A stretch of DNA of 64,000 nucleotides from Hespellia stercorisuis DSM 15480 (GTDB lineage: Bacteria; Bacillota; Clostridia; Lachnospirales; Lachnospiraceae), in contig NZ_FQZY01000007.1 of assembly GCF_900142165.1 (NCBI RefSeq), positions 47,308 to 111,307 on the forward strand. The letters run 5' to 3'. Shown here in pieces: positions 51,351-60,941 of the stretch. A model generated the notes under the pieces. The model worked only from the letters and a program-made list of their open reading frames with translations. It had not been told where the DNA came from and made no database searches. How positions within the stretch are numbered: the stretch's first letter is position 1; each line of letters starts with the position of its first letter. The position numbers were made by a program, and so were the translations under genes.

Positions 51351-52883
51351 TTAATTGATGTAGGTAATCTTAAAGCGTGAAATAGCTGCATTATCATGAA
51401 GTGTAAACCGCAGAAATAATCGCTTTTCCTCGCTCAAGCTGTTATAAAGTTCCTCCACATCGGTATTCAGCCATTCGCCCAACACCATATCCTCCGTGTA
51501 GGTCTGACCGTTATCGACAGAAATCGACACCGTGACATCTCCGGAATACTCCGCTGTCATCATCTTGATGCCGAGAATCGAAATGTGGCTCATATCCGCC
51601 ACGGCTTCCAGCACCTGTGGATACGGATAGGCTTTTACATTTGCTTTCAGCAGCTGTTCCGTTCCTCCGGCTTTCCACAGATACATCTGCATATTGTCGA
51701 TTGGTGTCAAAATTTCTGTGGGCGGTATCTCTTCAAATCCATATTTTAAGAACATCGCCGCTGTCATATTTTCAATGGACACCTCCTGCAGGGTTCTGTC
51801 TGCGTAAGTATAAAAAGCATCTGCCTGCCGTAAGAGATAGGCAAAGGAATAGGTATCTGTTTCCTCATACATGGCATACACAATATTCCAAGTGCGGCCG
51901 CCCTCATCCTGATGATAAAAGCTGACCTGCGTACCGGCTCCGCTGCCATCAGCAAGATTCAGTGCTATGGTTGTACCGCCGCATATCAAATCCGATGTTC
52001 CAAGATACCCAGCATTGGTCGGAGTCTGAATCACATTGAGGAACATATCGTTATTAGACAGCAGGAATAATTCAAATATCAGACGGGTAGCTTCCACACG
52101 ATTGTTGTAAGCTGTGTACCCCTCAAAGCGGATTTTTAGAAATTGCAGTCCGTTTGTAGTTTCTCCCAGCTGTCGGTAGATTGCAGTGGAGCAGCCGTCC
52201 CTTCGCAGGATACGAAGCTGTTCTGCTCCTGTGCCAAACCCGATCCAATGATTGCTTGAGATATACAGCGGATTGGCGGCGATGCCATTGAACATAAATC
52301 CGTCCAGACCCTCTGTGCTGAAGGTGCTGTCGTCGTTGTAGCCGTTGCTGATGGTTTCCATATTTTCTGCCGTGTTCAGGAATGGGAGCAGGATTGTTTT
52401 CTCCTGCCCGACTTCTGCAACAATGCGTATTTCAGACAGACCCACATACTTTACTCCCGTTTCTGCATCTGCCGTAAGTTTTAGGATAATGCGGTCACAG
52501 GAGAATGGCTGTACCGGCTCCATATCGCATCGGCTCTTGGATTCCTGCGGAAACTCACCTGTAAGCAACGGCTCTGTCATTTCTTCATCCGCATAGACTT
52601 CTACGGATTTTGTGATATGAATATTTCCGGTCGGCTTATTGACCAGCTCAATGCGGTAAATTTTAAGTGGCTGTGCAAATATCCATAAAAACTGCACATC
52701 CGTCACACCTTCCGCACCCTCCCAGTGGGTATCCCCATTTGCATCCAAAGCACGGAATGGGGAATAATCCGCACCCGCCACTTGATGCACAGAAGCGGCA
52801 GAAACCTCGCCCCACGAATCATTGTCCGTGAATACAGGCTGCTGCCACTTCGACCAGATATATTTTGATGCATCTATCAGCAC
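51351..52883 (-). CDS. Phage baseplate/tail-fibre protein with discoidin-like N-terminus
   Basis: A 510-residue protein. Its first 150 residues resemble an F5/8-type C (discoidin) fold, with strand runs such as YSPFRALDANGDTHWEG and KIYRIELVNKPTGNI. The remaining part is strand-rich without a family I can name. The start is GTG at 52883 with GGAGG 7 bases ahead, overlapping the previous gene by 7. It probably binds carbohydrate at the cell surface. Confidence 0.65.
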   Translation of the reverse strand: MLIDASKYIWSKWQQPVFTDNDSWGEVSAASVHQVAGADYSPFRALDANGDTHWEGAEGVTDVQFLWIFAQPLKIYRIELVNKPTGNIHITKSVEVYADEEMTEPLLTGEFPQESKSRCDMEPVQPFSCDRIILKLTADAETGVKYVGLSEIRIVAEVGQEKTILLPFLNTAENMETISNGYNDDSTFSTEGLDGFMFNGIAANPLYISSNHWIGFGTGAEQLRILRRDGCSTAIYRQLGETTNGLQFLKIRFEGYTAYNNRVEATRLIFELFLLSNNDMFLNVIQTPTNAGYLGTSDLICGGTTIALNLADGSGAGTQVSFYHQDEGGRTWNIVYAMYEETDTYSFAYLLRQADAFYTYADRTLQEVSIENMTAAMFLKYGFEEIPPTEILTPIDNMQMYLWKAGGTEQLLKANVKAYPYPQVLEAVADMSHISILGIKMMTAEYSGDVTVSISVDNGQTYTEDMVLGEWLNTDVEELYNSLSEEKRLFLRFTLHDNAAISRFKITYIN

Positions 52884-54907
52884 ATCGTCACCTCCATTTT
52901 CTCCACTCGCTCAAACGGCTCTGTGTTTACCGTCAAATGCTGCATCTGTCCGGCATTGATTTCCTCAACAGAGGATACAAATACATAATCGCTTATCATA
53001 CAGAACGCACCATCCTCATTAACCTCAACCACGGTCTGGTCATAATGCGGTGGGAAGTCCTTATCCATAGTGAAGGTCTTGATAACCTCCACGGCTGTCA
53101 CACGCTCGTTCAGGCGATGGTAACTAAACTCGCTTTCCGTAATTGGAATGCGTGTCAGTGGCTGTGTAATCGGACGAAGCACCAATCTTGGGAAGATAGC
53201 CGCAGCAGTATCCGTAAAGGCATCATAGCCGAATGCGGTCTGTGCAATCGGAATACGGTCAATGGTCTCGGAAATACTGATGCGTCCGTTCCAATCACCG
53301 ATACCTGCTACAAGTCCCTGTCCGCTGATGGTTGCACGGATTTGTGATTCTCCAATGGTAAGCGTTCCGCCACTCATCTTAAAGAACACCGACAGCGTGT
53401 TTTCGCTGTTAGCAATAACCTGTGTGATAGGGAGGAACAGCGTCAAAATGTGTTTTCCGTTGATGCAGGTCTTTTTCGGATAGAAAGTTTTGACCTCTTC
53501 ATCATTCATTTTGTAGGTAACAGTCAATTCACTCTCCCCAATTTTGGGGTAAGTGAAGGACACCTCTTTGGTAATAGGAACCGTTTCTCCCGCTTCATTT
53601 TCGCTATCTTCCGTCACAGTTCCGCTGACCGTTTCAATAACCTCATCGTTGCTGACTTCAAACAGTATTTCTGCCAGAAAGGTAGCCGTGGTTTCTTCCT
53701 TTGAGGTAAAGGCAATCGCCATGATTTCCGTATTGGAACTGCCGATGGTAAAAGGCGAAGCGTTGACGAAGTTATATACTACGATTTTTCCTGCTTCAAT
53801 CTGATTGAGCAGTCCCGTGATATTCTTGTCATTCTTGCTTTTTGCCGCCGCCAGCTTTGGATTTTTACCCACACATTTTAGGCTGTGCTTGCCGCCGATT
53901 TTATAGGTAATGCTCGTAATGCAGGACAGCTGTTTCTCATCAGCATGGCCGCCGGAGAACCGCAGAATATCCATAGGGTCAAATGCCGGATTGCCGATGG
54001 TGGTGCTGTCAAGGGGGACATAATCCACTACAGCGATGGCATTTAGAATATTGGTTATGAGCCTTGCTCTTGTGGTTTTCAGACCAAATTGCAAAAGCGG
54101 ATTTACACCAAGATTTAAGGTCAAAGCATCATCCGGGTCAAGAGCATAATACTCCGATTCCTCTGTGATAAGATTTGTAGAGGATACTGCGGTGTATCTC
54201 GTGACAAAATCAGAATAGCTGCTGTCATAGCGGTGCCTACTGGTTACCTCTGCCACAGGAGAAATGCCGTAAGGTATCAGTTCCAGCTTTCCTTCACGAT
54301 TTATCTGACAGACACAGCCAAGCACCTGTGCCACATAGAAAATGAGGTCACGGTAGCTTTCCATATCATTGTCGGAATAGATGCCCAGTGTTTCCTTACC
54401 GTTCATCAGGGCTTCAATTTCAGCCTTGGTCTGGGCAAGTTCCACATTGCATTCGGTGCTTGCCATCAGTAGAAAACTATATGTCGTGCCGCCGGATGCC
54501 GACAGCTTGAGTGCTTTCTCAAAGCGGAGCATATAATCGTAGGCTTTCAGTTCCAGTGTTTTAATGTGGCGGTTTGCTTCGCTGACCTCAAAAACACCCA
54601 TTGGTATGGTTTCTTCCGTGCCGTCTGGAAGAACAAGGTGGAAATATATCCTGACTTCAGCCTCATCCAGAGTGTAGCGGTCAATATCCGAAAATAGGGT
54701 AATGCCCATCTCTGCCGCATAAACCGTACCAAGTTCTATTTCATTACTGCCACAGCACTGCCTTGTGATATATCCACTGCCCTTAACAATGTCCTCATTG
54801 CCAAAGGCATACTCTTTTTTATTCTTTGTGACAATGGTGCCTGTCCAGTAATATTTTCTTGTGTTGCTTTCGATTGCATCCATAAATGCCCCAGATACAG
54901 GATACAC
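52877..54907 (-). CDS. Phage tail-associated baseplate protein (Tal/gp18-like)
   Basis: A 676-residue protein following the distal tail protein. The first 300 residues (KEYAFGNEDIVKGSGYITRQ, DGTEETIPMGVFEVSEANRH) match the N-terminal part of siphophage tail-associated proteins, with later strand-rich domains. No peptidase motif is clear. The reading frame begins with GTG at 54916, which overlaps the ribosome site; the GTG at 54907 has an 8-base spacing and is preferred. Confidence 0.75.
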   Translation of the reverse strand: MYPVSGAFMDAIESNTRKYYWTGTIVTKNKKEYAFGNEDIVKGSGYITRQCCGSNEIELGTVYAAEMGITLFSDIDRYTLDEAEVRIYFHLVLPDGTEETIPMGVFEVSEANRHIKTLELKAYDYMLRFEKALKLSASGGTTYSFLLMASTECNVELAQTKAEIEALMNGKETLGIYSDNDMESYRDLIFYVAQVLGCVCQINREGKLELIPYGISPVAEVTSRHRYDSSYSDFVTRYTAVSSTNLITEESEYYALDPDDALTLNLGVNPLLQFGLKTTRARLITNILNAIAVVDYVPLDSTTIGNPAFDPMDILRFSGGHADEKQLSCITSITYKIGGKHSLKCVGKNPKLAAAKSKNDKNITGLLNQIEAGKIVVYNFVNASPFTIGSSNTEIMAIAFTSKEETTATFLAEILFEVSNDEVIETVSGTVTEDSENEAGETVPITKEVSFTYPKIGESELTVTYKMNDEEVKTFYPKKTCINGKHILTLFLPITQVIANSENTLSVFFKMSGGTLTIGESQIRATISGQGLVAGIGDWNGRISISETIDRIPIAQTAFGYDAFTDTAAAIFPRLVLRPITQPLTRIPITESEFSYHRLNERVTAVEVIKTFTMDKDFPPHYDQTVVEVNEDGAFCMISDYVFVSSVEEINAGQMQHLTVNTEPFERVEKMEVTMC

Positions 54908-54919
54908 AGACACCACCTC

Positions 54920-55282
54920 CTAAAATTCATTAAGCGTAAATGACACCGACCACAGACCTTTATACGAAGTGTCCTTATAGAGCTTCGCCTTGTAGCCTGT
55001 AATGTACATTTCAGTTTCTTTCAGTGCCAAATCCTCTGTATCAAAATACTGCACGGCTATCTTCGGCTGTTTGGAATATACCGTCAGCCGTTTCAGCCAT
55101 GCGGCACTGACCGAGAAGGACACTCCTATCGTGACCACCCCGGCACGAACTACATCACGCTGAGTTGTTCCGGCCTCTGTTTCTCCGCCGGAGTCTGCTT
55201 CCACATCCGTCAAGTCCAGATCATAGGAATCCGGCAGAGGGAGTGGTGTGCCATTGAACTTCAAATATTGTATAAATGCCAT
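54920..55282 (-). CDS. Distal tail-type protein
   Basis: A 120-residue protein starting MAFIQYLKFNGTPLPLPDSY and ending LWSVSFTLNEF. Size, strand pattern, and the position between tape measure and Tal fit a small distal-tail (Dit-like) hub protein. GGAGGG precedes the ATG. The family call rests mainly on synteny. Confidence 0.65.
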   Translation of the reverse strand: MAFIQYLKFNGTPLPLPDSYDLDLTDVEADSGGETEAGTTQRDVVRAGVVTIGVSFSVSAAWLKRLTVYSKQPKIAVQYFDTEDLALKETEMYITGYKAKLYKDTSYKGLWSVSFTLNEF

Positions 55283-58276
55283 TTATCTCCCTCCGCTTCT
55301 TAGATTGGTTCTCTGCTGTGCATTGACTACCACCTCATCAAGCATGGTGCCGCCAAGGTAGACAGGAATAACGATATCGCCACCTTGAACCCCAACACCT
55401 GCAAGTGCTTCTGTAATCGCTGTGGTAATGCCTGCAATGGTATCTCCAGCAGACATTCCGCCTAAGATACCGCTGGTGTCTGCCGTGCTGATTTTCGGAT
55501 TGACCACCATATCAGCCGCCACTCCATCCATTGCGCTTGCCACCATGCCCTTGCTCTTTTCGATGCCCTTTGCCAGTCCGCTCATGAAGTCTGGCATCCA
55601 AGTTTCATAATCTGTCAGTGGTCCCTCATCTGGCACAGAGAAGTGCAGGAAGGACTTGATTTTATTTGCCACTCCACTGACAGCATCACCCACGGCACCG
55701 ATACAACTTTTAATACCGTTAACAATACCCATGATTAAATCCTTTCCCCAGTTAAAGGCAGAAGATGCAAGGTTCTTGATATAACCGACTGCGTTATCGA
55801 AGCCACCTTTGATGGTATTGTAGATACCGCTGATGGTGCTTTTGATGCCATTCCACATGGCTGAAAAGGCATTACTCACAGCAGTCTTGATACCATTTAC
55901 CACAGAAGTCACCGTAGATTTGATATTGTTCCAGACCGTGGTAATCGTATTTTTAATGCCATTTACCACCGTGGTAATGACGGTTTTAATCGCATTCCAA
56001 ATTGTTGTGAATACCGTTTTGATGGCATTCAGCACTGTGGTTATCACAGTTTTTATGGTATTCCAAGCCGTGGTAAGGAAGGTCTGAATTGCTGTAACAA
56101 TCGTGGTAATAAAGGTGCTGATGGCATTCCATACCGTGGTGACCACCGTCTTTATCGCATTGAAAACTGTAGTGATAATGGTCTTATAAATATTAAAATA
56201 GGTGGTAACAATGGTGCTGATTACATTCAGCACGGTCTGAAATACCAGCTTGATTCCATCCCATATCGTTGTGAAGAACGTCTGGATTGCCGTGAATACA
56301 GTGGTCACCACGGTTTTAATCGTAGTCCATGCCGTGGAGAGGAATGTGGAAATGGCTGTCACTGCCGTAGTAAATACAGACTTGATACCTTCCCACAACC
56401 CAGTAAAGAAATCTCGGATTCCATTCCACACGGTTTCTGCGACAGATTTAATTCCCTCCCAGACTGCTACGAAAAACTCCTTGATAGCATTCCATACTGC
56501 AATCGCAACTTCTTTGATATTCTCCCAAAGGTCAATCCAAAATTGACGGAAGTCCTCGTTGGTATTCCACAGATAAATGAATGCCGCCACGAGGGCTGCA
56601 ATGGCTGCGATAATCAACACGATAGGGTTAGCAAGCATGGTCAAATTTAGTGCTGCAAATGCAGTTTTTACTGTATTGATGACTCCTGCAATTTTAGGAA
56701 CCACCGTCATAATGGTACCAACCGCTGAGATAACCTTTCCAACCACAATCAGCACAGGTCCCAGTGCTGCTGCCAAAAGAGCCACGGTCACAACAACCTT
56801 TTTTGTACCCTCGTCCATGCCGTTGAGCCAATCTACGAACTTCTGCACCCAGCCGACAATCTGCTTGATGGCAGGCATTAAGAGCTCACCAAAGGAAATG
56901 GCAAGTCCCTCAAGAGCAGATTTTAAGATGGTCAGCTGACCTTGGAGGTTATCCAGCTGTGTGTCTGCCATCTGCTGTGCCGCACCGCCACTGTTGGTAA
57001 TGGACTGCTGTAAATCATCCCAAGTATCGCCTGTGTTGGCAAGGAGAGCATTCACAGAGGACAGGTCGGTCTTATTAAAAATGTTATTGATGATGTTGGA
57101 CTTCTCTTCGGAGGTCATACCATCCATGCTCTTATTGAGGTCACCCAAAATATCGTTCATGGAACGCATATTGCCCTGTGAATCATAAACATCCACACCA
57201 AGAGATTTCATGCTTGCCGCCGCTTTATCCGTAGGGTTCTGCAGGGAAAGAATAATATTACGAAGATGGGTACCGCCCTCTGCTCCTTTGACACCATTAT
57301 TGGCAAGAATACCAAGAGCCGTGTTCAGTTCCGCTGTTCCGCCCTTGACAGACTTTGCAGTCGCACCAATGGTAAGAATACCTTCTCCAAGCTGTGCAAC
57401 AGAGGTGTTGGTAGTAGATGCGGTCTTTGCCATCTGGTCTACCATCGTTCCGGCTTCACTGACTCCCATACCAAGAGCAGACATTGCATCGGTAACCATA
57501 TCCGATGCAGATGCCAGTTCAATATCACCAGCCGCCGCAAGGTTAAGTACTGTTGGCAAGGTATCGCACATTTCCTGTGTATCATATCCGGCAAGAGCGA
57601 GGTAGTTCAGTGCTTCGGCACACTCACTTGCAGAAAATGCCGTTTCCGAACCCATCTTCTTTGCCAGCTTGCCAAGGGTATCCATTGTATTAACCGACTG
57701 ACCATCTACCGTAGACATGGAGTCCTTGGTAATACCCATAGTAGCCTGCACCTGTGACATGGAGGACTCGAAGTTTGCCGCCGTAGCAACAGCCGCTGTT
57801 CCAAGTCCAGTCACGGCCGCTGTCACAGGAAGCAGTTTCTTTCCTGCATTGGAGATGTTATCACCAGTGGTTTTTAGCTTTTCTCCCGTAGCGGCAATCT
57901 TCTGCATTGCCGTGGCAGACTGATTTGCTTGTTCTTCTAACTTTTTAAGATCATTTTCTGTTTCAATAATTTCTCGATGAAGAGCATCATACTGCTCCTG
58001 TGAAATATCACCGTTTGCAAGTGCCGTATTTGCCTGTTCAGCCGCCGTCTTTAGGGTAGTCAGCTTTTCTTTGGTTTCAGATACCGCATCGGAGAGGAGT
58101 TTCTGCTTTTGTGCAAGCAGTTCTGTATTGCCGGGGTCCAGCTTTAGGAGTTTCTCTACATCCTTCAGCTGTGCCTGCGTGTTCTTGATTTCTCCGTTGA
58201 CACCCTTTAATGCCGTTTGAAGTTTAGTGGTATCGCCGCCAATTTCCACTGTGATACCCTTAATTCTGTTTGCCAT
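55283..58276 (-). CDS. Phage tail tape measure protein
   Basis: A 997-residue protein that sets tail length. The N-terminus is coiled coil (to about 150), then the TP901-type core domain (AVTGLGTAAVATAANFESSM, NALLANTGDTWDDLQQSI), two hydrophobic segments (about 500-560), and over 20 11-residue repeats of W-x-x-I-K type (about 580-790). The ATG at 58276 has AAGGAGG upstream; the frame runs 9 codons further. Long length implies a tail of roughly 150 nm by the usual rule. Confidence 0.95.
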   Translation of the reverse strand: MANRIKGITVEIGGDTTKLQTALKGVNGEIKNTQAQLKDVEKLLKLDPGNTELLAQKQKLLSDAVSETKEKLTTLKTAAEQANTALANGDISQEQYDALHREIIETENDLKKLEEQANQSATAMQKIAATGEKLKTTGDNISNAGKKLLPVTAAVTGLGTAAVATAANFESSMSQVQATMGITKDSMSTVDGQSVNTMDTLGKLAKKMGSETAFSASECAEALNYLALAGYDTQEMCDTLPTVLNLAAAGDIELASASDMVTDAMSALGMGVSEAGTMVDQMAKTASTTNTSVAQLGEGILTIGATAKSVKGGTAELNTALGILANNGVKGAEGGTHLRNIILSLQNPTDKAAASMKSLGVDVYDSQGNMRSMNDILGDLNKSMDGMTSEEKSNIINNIFNKTDLSSVNALLANTGDTWDDLQQSITNSGGAAQQMADTQLDNLQGQLTILKSALEGLAISFGELLMPAIKQIVGWVQKFVDWLNGMDEGTKKVVVTVALLAAALGPVLIVVGKVISAVGTIMTVVPKIAGVINTVKTAFAALNLTMLANPIVLIIAAIAALVAAFIYLWNTNEDFRQFWIDLWENIKEVAIAVWNAIKEFFVAVWEGIKSVAETVWNGIRDFFTGLWEGIKSVFTTAVTAISTFLSTAWTTIKTVVTTVFTAIQTFFTTIWDGIKLVFQTVLNVISTIVTTYFNIYKTIITTVFNAIKTVVTTVWNAISTFITTIVTAIQTFLTTAWNTIKTVITTVLNAIKTVFTTIWNAIKTVITTVVNGIKNTITTVWNNIKSTVTSVVNGIKTAVSNAFSAMWNGIKSTISGIYNTIKGGFDNAVGYIKNLASSAFNWGKDLIMGIVNGIKSCIGAVGDAVSGVANKIKSFLHFSVPDEGPLTDYETWMPDFMSGLAKGIEKSKGMVASAMDGVAADMVVNPKISTADTSGILGGMSAGDTIAGITTAITEALAGVGVQGGDIVIPVYLGGTMLDEVVVNAQQRTNLRSGGR
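55800..56560 (-). repeat. 11-residue (33-bp) repeats inside the tape measure gene
   Basis: More than 20 degenerate units of the type FTTIWNAIKTV recur every 33 bp. The DNA repeats follow the protein periodicity (Trp or Val at position 5, Ile at 8, Lys at 9), as in many tape measure proteins. Confidence 0.85.
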
Positions 58277-58338
58277 GCCAAAACACCTCCTTCCTGCGGG
58301 CATAAAAAATACACCGACCTTATCAGCCGATGCATTGG

Positions 58339-58877
58339 TTAAAATAAATCAAAGTCTTTTTGTGTTGCAACTTCTCTGTACTTAAAATCATCATTCCTGC
58401 TCTCTGCGAACATATCATTGACCATGCCAATTGTGAGTAAATCCAAATCACGAATTGATAAGCCAAGCTGTACACAGCGGAGCAGAAACAATGGTGTTGT
58501 CATTTCCCGCTCAGTTGAGCGAAGTTTTTTTTAGACTGAACATCCGTCTGCGTATTCAGTCCCCAAAGCTGAATCAGCTTTGGAAGAACTTGATAGATAG
58601 AAAATGTGTTGAAGCTGTCAAGCCAGTCCTCCGGAGAATCTGGGATAGCCGGGTCTGCGTGTTTCGCCATGATATAGGCGATATTCTCAAACATCTCAAG
58701 GGAGAACATATCTAAGTTGGAATTCTCCTCACTGCCGTCACCCACGGATTTTTCCAAGGAACGCAGGTCTTTATAAATGTCACGATGGAACTTCATTCTG
58801 TAGATACGAGGAATGGCGGCAGATGCCTTGAACGGCACCTGCTTTCCGTCAATCTCGATATTCTGTTTCATGCTCAT
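58339..58877 (-). CDS. Tail assembly chaperone, frameshifted long form (gpGT type)
   Basis: A -1 slip on AAAAAAC (58524-58530) lets the ribosome leave the 0 frame after residue 118 and read 61 more codons to a stop at 58339, giving 179 residues. The added part (LFLLRCVQLGLSIRDLDLLT, ending VATQKDFDLF) is a typical GT-type T domain. Length arithmetic matches a single -1 shift exactly. In lambda-like phages the long form links tape measure and tail tube subunits. The frameshift is predicted, not shown. Confidence 0.85.
58500..58877 (-). CDS. Tail assembly chaperone, short form (gpG type)
   Basis: The 0-frame product is 125 residues, with RIYRMKFHRDIYKDLRSLEK and MFENIAYIMAKHADPAIPDS, and ends FAQLSGK right after the slippery site. 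It sits between the major tail protein and tape measure, the fixed position of the chaperone pair. AGGAGG precedes the ATG. Confidence 0.88.
   Translation of the reverse strand: MSMKQNIEIDGKQVPFKASAAIPRIYRMKFHRDIYKDLRSLEKSVGDGSEENSNLDMFSLEMFENIAYIMAKHADPAIPDSPEDWLDSFNTFSIYQVLPKLIQLWGLNTQTDVQSKKNFAQLSGK
58524..58530 (-). other. -1 programmed frameshift heptamer
   Basis: On the minus strand the 0-frame codons AAA AAA AAC place the heptamer A-AAA-AAC in correct phase for -1 slippage. It is part of an eight-A run. Confidence 0.85.
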
Positions 58878-58880
58878 AGA

Positions 58881-59543
58881 TTAGACCTCCTTCGTAGTGG
58901 CAGTTGTCTTTGCTGCTGTAGTTGTAGTAGATTTTGCAGCCGATACAGACTGCACAGCAGGTTCAGCAGACGATTCTTCTTCCGCTGTTGGGAGATATAC
59001 CGTCTTGTACCAGTTCTGATAAACCGCATCCGTGGTATCATCCCCGGTCTTTGCTTTCACATAACCGTTGGCAAGAGGTGTGGCAGTGAGTGCAAGCGTT
59101 TCTGTCTGCACCTCGATTTCATCTTCGTTGGTAGCAGATTCGATGCTCGGACGGCTTGCCGCACAGTTATACAGTACATGACGGATTTTCCTTACATCAC
59201 CGTCAAACTCAAAAAGCAGTGCAAAGTTTGCAGTTTCCACATTGGCATTCTCCACCAGCACCTTATTGCTGTCCAGTTCCTCTTTCAGCACCTCGGTACG
59301 GAATTGCTCCGGCACCATCGCAAGTTCCAGATCACCGTCATAACCCATGTTGTTAGAAATCGTATAATACGCATAACCATCAGCATAGAAATTGCTCGGC
59401 TCTCCGTTGGCATCCAGTGCCAAGGAAACTGCACCCGGCATCGCCACAGGTGTGCCGAAAGTCACTGCACCATCTTCTGCAATATTCTGCAAGGCATAAT
59501 GCACATTGCAGATATTGAATTTTACTTTATTCTTCTTAGGCAT
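58881..59543 (-). CDS. Major tail tube protein
   Basis: A 220-residue protein: [60 protein letters not shown]. These match the phi13/TP901-type major tail family. The C-terminal 30 residues are a Ser/Thr/Ala tail. The ATG at 59543 is chosen for its AAAGGAG; the frame goes 12 codons further up. Confidence 0.9.
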   Translation of the reverse strand: MPKKNKVKFNICNVHYALQNIAEDGAVTFGTPVAMPGAVSLALDANGEPSNFYADGYAYYTISNNMGYDGDLELAMVPEQFRTEVLKEELDSNKVLVENANVETANFALLFEFDGDVRKIRHVLYNCAASRPSIESATNEDEIEVQTETLALTATPLANGYVKAKTGDDTTDAVYQNWYKTVYLPTAEEESSAEPAVQSVSAAKSTTTTAAKTTATTKEV

Positions 59544-59575
59544 TGTTTTAATACTCCTTTCGGGAGGATTTACCC

Positions 59576-59887
59576 TCACATTTCAAATTGATATAGGACT
59601 TCATACAGCTTTTCGCTGTCAATCCATGTTTCGGACTTTTCATAGAAGATGCCGTATTTGTCCAGTACATCCTCCAGTTTCTGCTCCGCCGACAAGTCCT
59701 TGGTATCGGTGTACAGTTCGATGTTCACATCATTTATCTTATAATACACTCTGCCATCAGCGGCAAAGTTGTCACTGCCGGGGAGCAGATAACAGATAAA
59801 GGGTGGTTCTGGCGATTCGCCCTCTGCAAAATGGTCATAAGCAAAGGGGATACCGACTTTGTTCATAATAGCAATCAGCTTATCCAT
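59576..59887 (-). CDS. Tail terminator/completion protein
   Basis: A 103-residue protein starting [20 protein letters not shown], with [20 protein letters not shown] and [11 protein letters not shown], resembling HK97 gp10-neighbour tail terminators (DUF-type). It overlaps the gp10-like gene by 8 bases. The start at 59887 has AAAGGAG upstream. Confidence 0.75.
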   Translation of the reverse strand: MDKLIAIMNKVGIPFAYDHFAEGESPEPPFICYLLPGSDNFAADGRVYYKINDVNIELYTDTKDLSAEQKLEDVLDKYGIFYEKSETWIDSEKLYEVLYQFEM

Positions 59888-60266
59888 TTTGCAGGCTCCT
59901 TTCGATTTCTTCCTCCAGCTGACGGACTGCCTTTTCCTCTGCTGGAGCAATATGTGCTTTTCCTGCTACACGGCCGCCGCCACGCTTGGCATGACCATGC
60001 TCTAAAAGGTGTGCCAGCTGATAGCGGTTCTTGGAATGGACAGTCACTTCCAGCGAGTTGGAGGTTTCCTTGGTATTCTTCACTACCCAGCTTTTCGCAT
60101 AGGCACCTGTGTCTGAGGGCGCATTCTGCTGTATTTCTTTTTTCACAGAAGTACCTGCTTTCTTAACCGCCTTTTTCATATCATCGGTGGCAAGATTAGC
60201 GTATTCCGTGAGTCCCTCCATAATGGCAGATGCCATATTATCAACCGATGTTCTGTCACTCGCCAT
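59880..60266 (-). CDS. HK97 gp10-type head-tail joining protein
   Basis: A 128-residue protein with VKKAGTSVKKEIQQNAPSDT and LAHLLEHGHAKRGGGRVAGK, the HK97 gp10 family hallmarks. It lies in the connector block. The ribosome site is weak. Confidence 0.9.
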   Translation of the reverse strand: MASDRTSVDNMASAIMEGLTEYANLATDDMKKAVKKAGTSVKKEIQQNAPSDTGAYAKSWVVKNTKETSNSLEVTVHSKNRYQLAHLLEHGHAKRGGGRVAGKAHIAPAEEKAVRQLEEEIERSLQNG

Positions 60267-60267
60267 A

Positions 60268-60600
60268 TTACCGTCTCACTTTCTGGCATTTGAATTTTAC
60301 GGACTTGTTTCTGTAATTCATGTGGTCAACCGAGAGAATATTGTAAATCTCTCCGCCAAACAGCACTCGGTACTCCGTGTTATTGATTTCTGACACACTC
60401 AGGCAATATCTGACAGAAAAGCTAAGGTCGGAATCGTCCACGGTAATGCCTGCCGCTGTAGTTTCCTTGCCATTCTCTCCGCTGACTGTAGCATAGCAGG
60501 AGTAAAATTCTGTCCATTCATTTTTGTGATTGCCGATGGCATCCACAACTACTGCTGACTTCTGGAATACCACTCTCACATTCAAAAGTGCAATGTCCAT
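60268..60600 (-). CDS. Phage head closure protein
   Basis: A 110-residue protein (MDIALLNVRVVFQKSAVVVD; WTEFYSCYATVSGENGKE; YNILSVDHMNYRNKSVKF) of the SPP1 gp16/head-closure type. GGAGGG precedes the ATG, which overlaps the previous stop by one base. Confidence 0.85.
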   Translation of the reverse strand: MDIALLNVRVVFQKSAVVVDAIGNHKNEWTEFYSCYATVSGENGKETTAAGITVDDSDLSFSVRYCLSVSEINNTEYRVLFGGEIYNILSVDHMNYRNKSVKFKCQKVRR

Positions 60601-60875
60601 CAGAATCCCTCCTGTCTGCTGCCAAAGAGCAAAGCCCTGAGTGTAATCATTAGTGCGTGATGATCTGCATCCTCACGATGCTCATAAAGATATGCCACCG
60701 TATACAGCACCGCCGTCTTTGCGTTTGGCTCAGATGTGAGCCTATCAGAATCATCAGTTCTCATAATATCCATGCAGATTTTCTCCGCACTGGACAGAAG
60801 ATACTCAATCAGAGAATCATCATCTGCAAAATCCACACGAAGATACTGCTTCATTTCATCTAATGCTACAAGCAT
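60600..60875 (-). CDS. Phage head-tail connector protein (gp6-like)
   Basis: A 91-residue helical protein (MLVALDEMKQYLRVDFADDD; LLSSAEKICMDIM; AVLYTVAYLYEHREDADHHA), the HK97 gp6/SPP1 gp15 adaptor type. The ATG at 60875 is preferred to a GTG four codons up, which lies in the GAGGTGG site. Confidence 0.88.
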   Translation of the reverse strand: MLVALDEMKQYLRVDFADDDSLIEYLLSSAEKICMDIMRTDDSDRLTSEPNAKTAVLYTVAYLYEHREDADHHALMITLRALLFGSRQEGF

Positions 60876-60941
60876 ATTTATCACCACCTCAATCCTAAAA
60901 GATTAGGCAGTGCCGCCACATTTGACAGCACTGCCATTAGA

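Noticed and set aside
55800-56560. 33-bp repeats as a CRISPR array
   Set aside because: The repeats are contiguous, degenerate, in frame, and encode 11-residue tape measure units; there are no spacers or cas genes.
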